Shown here piece after piece: positions 4,354 through 6,664 of a stretch of 6,664 bases of DNA. The translations under genes and the position numbers were made by a program. The notes under the pieces were generated by a model. It did not search any database. It had not been told where the DNA came from and saw nothing but the letters and a program-made list of their open reading frames with translations. Each line of letters opens with the position of its first letter. The stretch's first letter is position 1. This stretch comes from an uncultured Gammaproteobacteria bacterium (lineage in GTDB: Bacteria > Pseudomonadota > Gammaproteobacteria > Pseudomonadales > Pseudohongiellaceae), in contig CAIYIP010000411.1 in the NCBI GenBank assembly GCA_903926285.1, positions 1 to 6,664 of the forward strand, given 5' to 3'.

Positions 4354-6664
4354 ATGGCTGATAACCTACGTGATATAGACCCCCAGGAAACCCAGGAATG
4401 GCTTGATTCGATTTCATCCGTGATCAAGCAACAAGGCATGGACCGGGCGCAGTTTCTGCTCAAATGCCTGATAAACAAGGCAACCGAGTCCGGCCAGCAA
4501 CTCCCCATTGATTCTCTTATTACTCCGTACCGCAACACCATCCCTACTTCCCAGGAGCCCAAAATGCCGGGCGACCTCTACATGGAAAGGAGCATTCGTG
4601 GCATCGTGCGCTGGAACGCGCTGGCCATGGTTATGCGCGCTGGCAAACTGGGCCATGACCTTGGCGGTCACATTTCCACCTTTTCATCTTCTGCCACGCT
4701 GTATGATGTCGGATTCAACTATTTCTTCCGCGGCGAAACCGCAGATCATCCCGGCGACCTTGTGTATTTCCAGGGCCATGCCTCACCTGGCATGTATGCG
4801 CGCTCCTTTGTTGAAGGACGTTTAACTGCGCAGCAGCTTGATAACTTCCGTCAGGAAGTGGATGGCAACGGTCTTTCTTCGTATCCCCATCCCAAGTTGA
4901 TGCCCGATTACTGGCAATTCCCGACTGTTTCCATGGGCCTTGGACCCTTGCAGGCCATTTATATGGCTCACGTTCTCAAGTATCTCGACAACCGCGAACT
5001 CGTCAAACAAGGCGATCGCCAGGTATGGGCCTTCCTCGGTGATGGCGAATGTGATGAGCCAGAGTCACTGGGCGCTATCAGCCTTGCTGCACGTGAACAG
5101 CTCGGCAATCTCAACTTTGTGATCAACTGCAACCTGCAGCGCCTTGATGGTCCTGTGCGCGGCAACGGCAAAATCATCCAGGAACTGGAAGGTATTTTCC
5201 GTGGCGCCGGCTGGAATGTAATCAAGGTGGTCTGGGGTCGTCACTGGGATATGCTGTTGCAGAAGGATAAAGACGGCATTCTGCAGGCGCGCATGGATGA
5301 AGTGGTGGATGGCGAATATCAAACTTACCAGAGTCGCGGCGGTGCCTATATCCGCGAGCATTTCTTCGGTAAGAGCCCTGAACTGCTGAAGATGGTAGAG
5401 CATCTGTCCGATGAAGAAATCATGGAGCTTAATCGTGGTGGTCATGATCCCTATAAAGTTTACTCTGCGTACAAACAAGCGGTAGACACCAATGACAGGC
5501 CAACCGTAATTCTGGCTAAGACCATCAAGGGTTATGCCTTCGCCTCCGTTGAAGGCCAGAACGCGACTCACTCGGCCAAGAAACTCGCAATAGATGAGTT
5601 GAAGGGTTTCCGCGACCGCTTTGGTATCCCGATCGCGGATGACAAGCTCGAAGAAATGCCTTATTACCGGCCGGCAGAAGATAGTCCGGAAATGGTTTAC
5701 ATGCGCAAGCAGCGCGCAAAACTAGGTGGTTTCCTGCCCTCCCGCAGAACCAAAAGTGAAGTTCTCAAAATACCCGCACTGTCTGCGTTTGAAGCGCAGA
5801 CCAAGAGTTCAGGTGAGCGCGAAATTTCCACTACGATGGCTTTCGTGCGCCTCCTCTCCAACCTCGTCAAAGACAAGGAAATTGGCCATCGCATAGTGCC
5901 GATTGTGCCCGATGAAGCTCGCACCTTTGGTATGGAAGGTATGTTCCGCCAAATAGGTATTTATTCCGCCAAAGGCCAGCTCTACGATCCCGCTGACTCT
6001 GGCCAGGTGATGTATTACCGTGAAGACAAGAAGGGCCAACTGCTCGAAGAAGGTATCAACGAAGCAGGTTCGATGAGTTCATGGCTCGCTGCTGCAACGT
6101 CCTACAGCGTAAACAACTATCCGCTGATTCCTTTTTACATCTACTACTCCATGTTTGGCTTTCAGCGCATCGGTGATTTGTGCTGGGCGGCAGGTGATTT
6201 GCAGGCGCGTGGTTTCCTGATGGGCGCCACCGCAGGCCGGACAACTCTAAATGGCGAAGGTCTGCAGCATCAGGATGGTCACAGTCACCTCGTTGCCGGC
6301 ACTATCCCTAACTGTGTTGCTTATGATCCAACCTATTCGTATGAGCTGGCCGTAGTGATTCAGGACGGTATGCGTCGTATGTACCAGGAAGACGAAAGCG
6401 TTTGGTACTACATCGCAACCATGAACGAAAATTACACTCATCCGGAAATGCCGGTTGGGGTGGAGCAAGGCATCATCAAGGGCATGTACCTGCTTGAAGA
6501 CGGAGAAAGCAAGGAGTACAAGGTTGCAGGCGGCAAGAAGCCGATGCGGGTACGTTTGCTTGGTAGCGGTACGATCTTGCGTGAAGTGCGCGCAGCCGCG
6601 GCGATCTTGCGCAAGGATTACAAAGTGGCTGTGGATGTTTGGAGTACCACCAGCATGAATGAGC
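4354..6664 (+). CDS. aceE: AceE, pyruvate dehydrogenase E1 component (homodimeric type), cut by the right edge
   Basis: AceE is the thiamine-diphosphate-dependent E1 subunit of the cytoplasmic pyruvate dehydrogenase complex. It decarboxylates pyruvate and passes the acetyl group to the lipoyl domains of E2 (AceF). The window holds 770 codons of a protein that is about 886 residues in E. coli. Catalytic residues are all present: His106 (GGHIST), His142 (QGHASPGMYAR), the cofactor motif GDGECDEPES from Asp230 with Asn260 in NCNLQRLDGP, His406 in the mobile loop (NATHSAKK), Glu570 (EGINEAG) and His639 (LQHQDGHSH). Numbering equals E. coli up to Asn260 and is one lower from His406 on, so one residue is missing between. 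The start MADNLRDIDPQETQEWLDSI fits the family; the ribosome binding site is weak (AGAG, 4341-4344). No pdhR precedes it; aceF is expected just beyond the window. No frameshift was seen. Confidence 0.97.
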   Translation, partial: MADNLRDIDPQETQEWLDSISSVIKQQGMDRAQFLLKCLINKATESGQQLPIDSLITPYRNTIPTSQEPKMPGDLYMERSIRGIVRWNALAMVMRAGKLGHDLGGHISTFSSSATLYDVGFNYFFRGETADHPGDLVYFQGHASPGMYARSFVEGRLTAQQLDNFRQEVDGNGLSSYPHPKLMPDYWQFPTVSMGLGPLQAIYMAHVLKYLDNRELVKQGDRQVWAFLGDGECDEPESLGAISLAAREQLGNLNFVINCNLQRLDGPVRGNGKIIQELEGIFRGAGWNVIKVVWGRHWDMLLQKDKDGILQARMDEVVDGEYQTYQSRGGAYIREHFFGKSPELLKMVEHLSDEEIMELNRGGHDPYKVYSAYKQAVDTNDRPTVILAKTIKGYAFASVEGQNATHSAKKLAIDELKGFRDRFGIPIADDKLEEMPYYRPAEDSPEMVYMRKQRAKLGGFLPSRRTKSEVLKIPALSAFEAQTKSSGEREISTTMAFVRLLSNLVKDKEIGHRIVPIVPDEARTFGMEGMFRQIGIYSAKGQLYDPADSGQVMYYREDKKGQLLEEGINEAGSMSSWLAAATSYSVNNYPLIPFYIYYSMFGFQRIGDLCWAAGDLQARGFLMGATAGRTTLNGEGLQHQDGHSHLVAGTIPNCVAYDPTYSYELAVVIQDGMRRMYQEDESVWYYIATMNENYTHPEMPVGVEQGIIKGMYLLEDGESKEYKVAGGKKPMRVRLLGSGTILREVRAAAAILRKDYKVAVDVWSTTSMNE

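Overview
The window is ordinary chromosomal DNA from a gammaproteobacterium, with about half G+C. The evidence is gene order: pilB, nadC, ampD and aceE occur together in the same relative orientations as hofB (the pilB homologue), nadC, ampD and aceE of Escherichia coli. The pilB-nadC-ampD part also matches Pseudomonas. AceE is the long single-chain (homodimeric) type, and its first 260 residues keep E. coli numbering exactly. The exact genus cannot be read from the sequence; an environmental or marine lineage is only a guess.

Layout from left to right. The 5' end of pilB, the type IV pilus extension ATPase, runs off the left edge on the minus strand (1-445). After a 262-base divergent gap come two plus-strand genes: a membrane-anchored family 2 glycosyltransferase (708-1571) and a small secreted DUF1080 protein (1728-2297). 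Two perfect 10-bp hairpins follow, the second ending in a T-run, and these lie in the gap before the convergent gene nadC (2463-3329, minus). ampD (3511-4056, plus) diverges from nadC. A 297-base non-coding gap holds a sigma-70-type promoter and a perfect 15-base palindrome. aceE then fills the rest of the window (4354-6664) and is cut by the right edge after 770 codons.

The genes do not form one pathway. nadC makes nicotinate mononucleotide for NAD. ampD recycles cell-wall muropeptides. aceE feeds acetyl-CoA to central metabolism. pilB powers pilus assembly. The informative part is where the order departs from E. coli and Pseudomonas. The major pilin gene normally found between pilB and nadC is absent, and two opposite-strand genes sit in its place. 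ampE, aroP and pdhR, which separate ampD from aceE in E. coli, are also absent. I found no CRISPR array, insertion sequence, tRNA, rRNA, phage gene or toxin-antitoxin pair, and no clear sign of an undescribed multi-gene system. The best leads are the altered pilin locus and the palindrome upstream of aceE.
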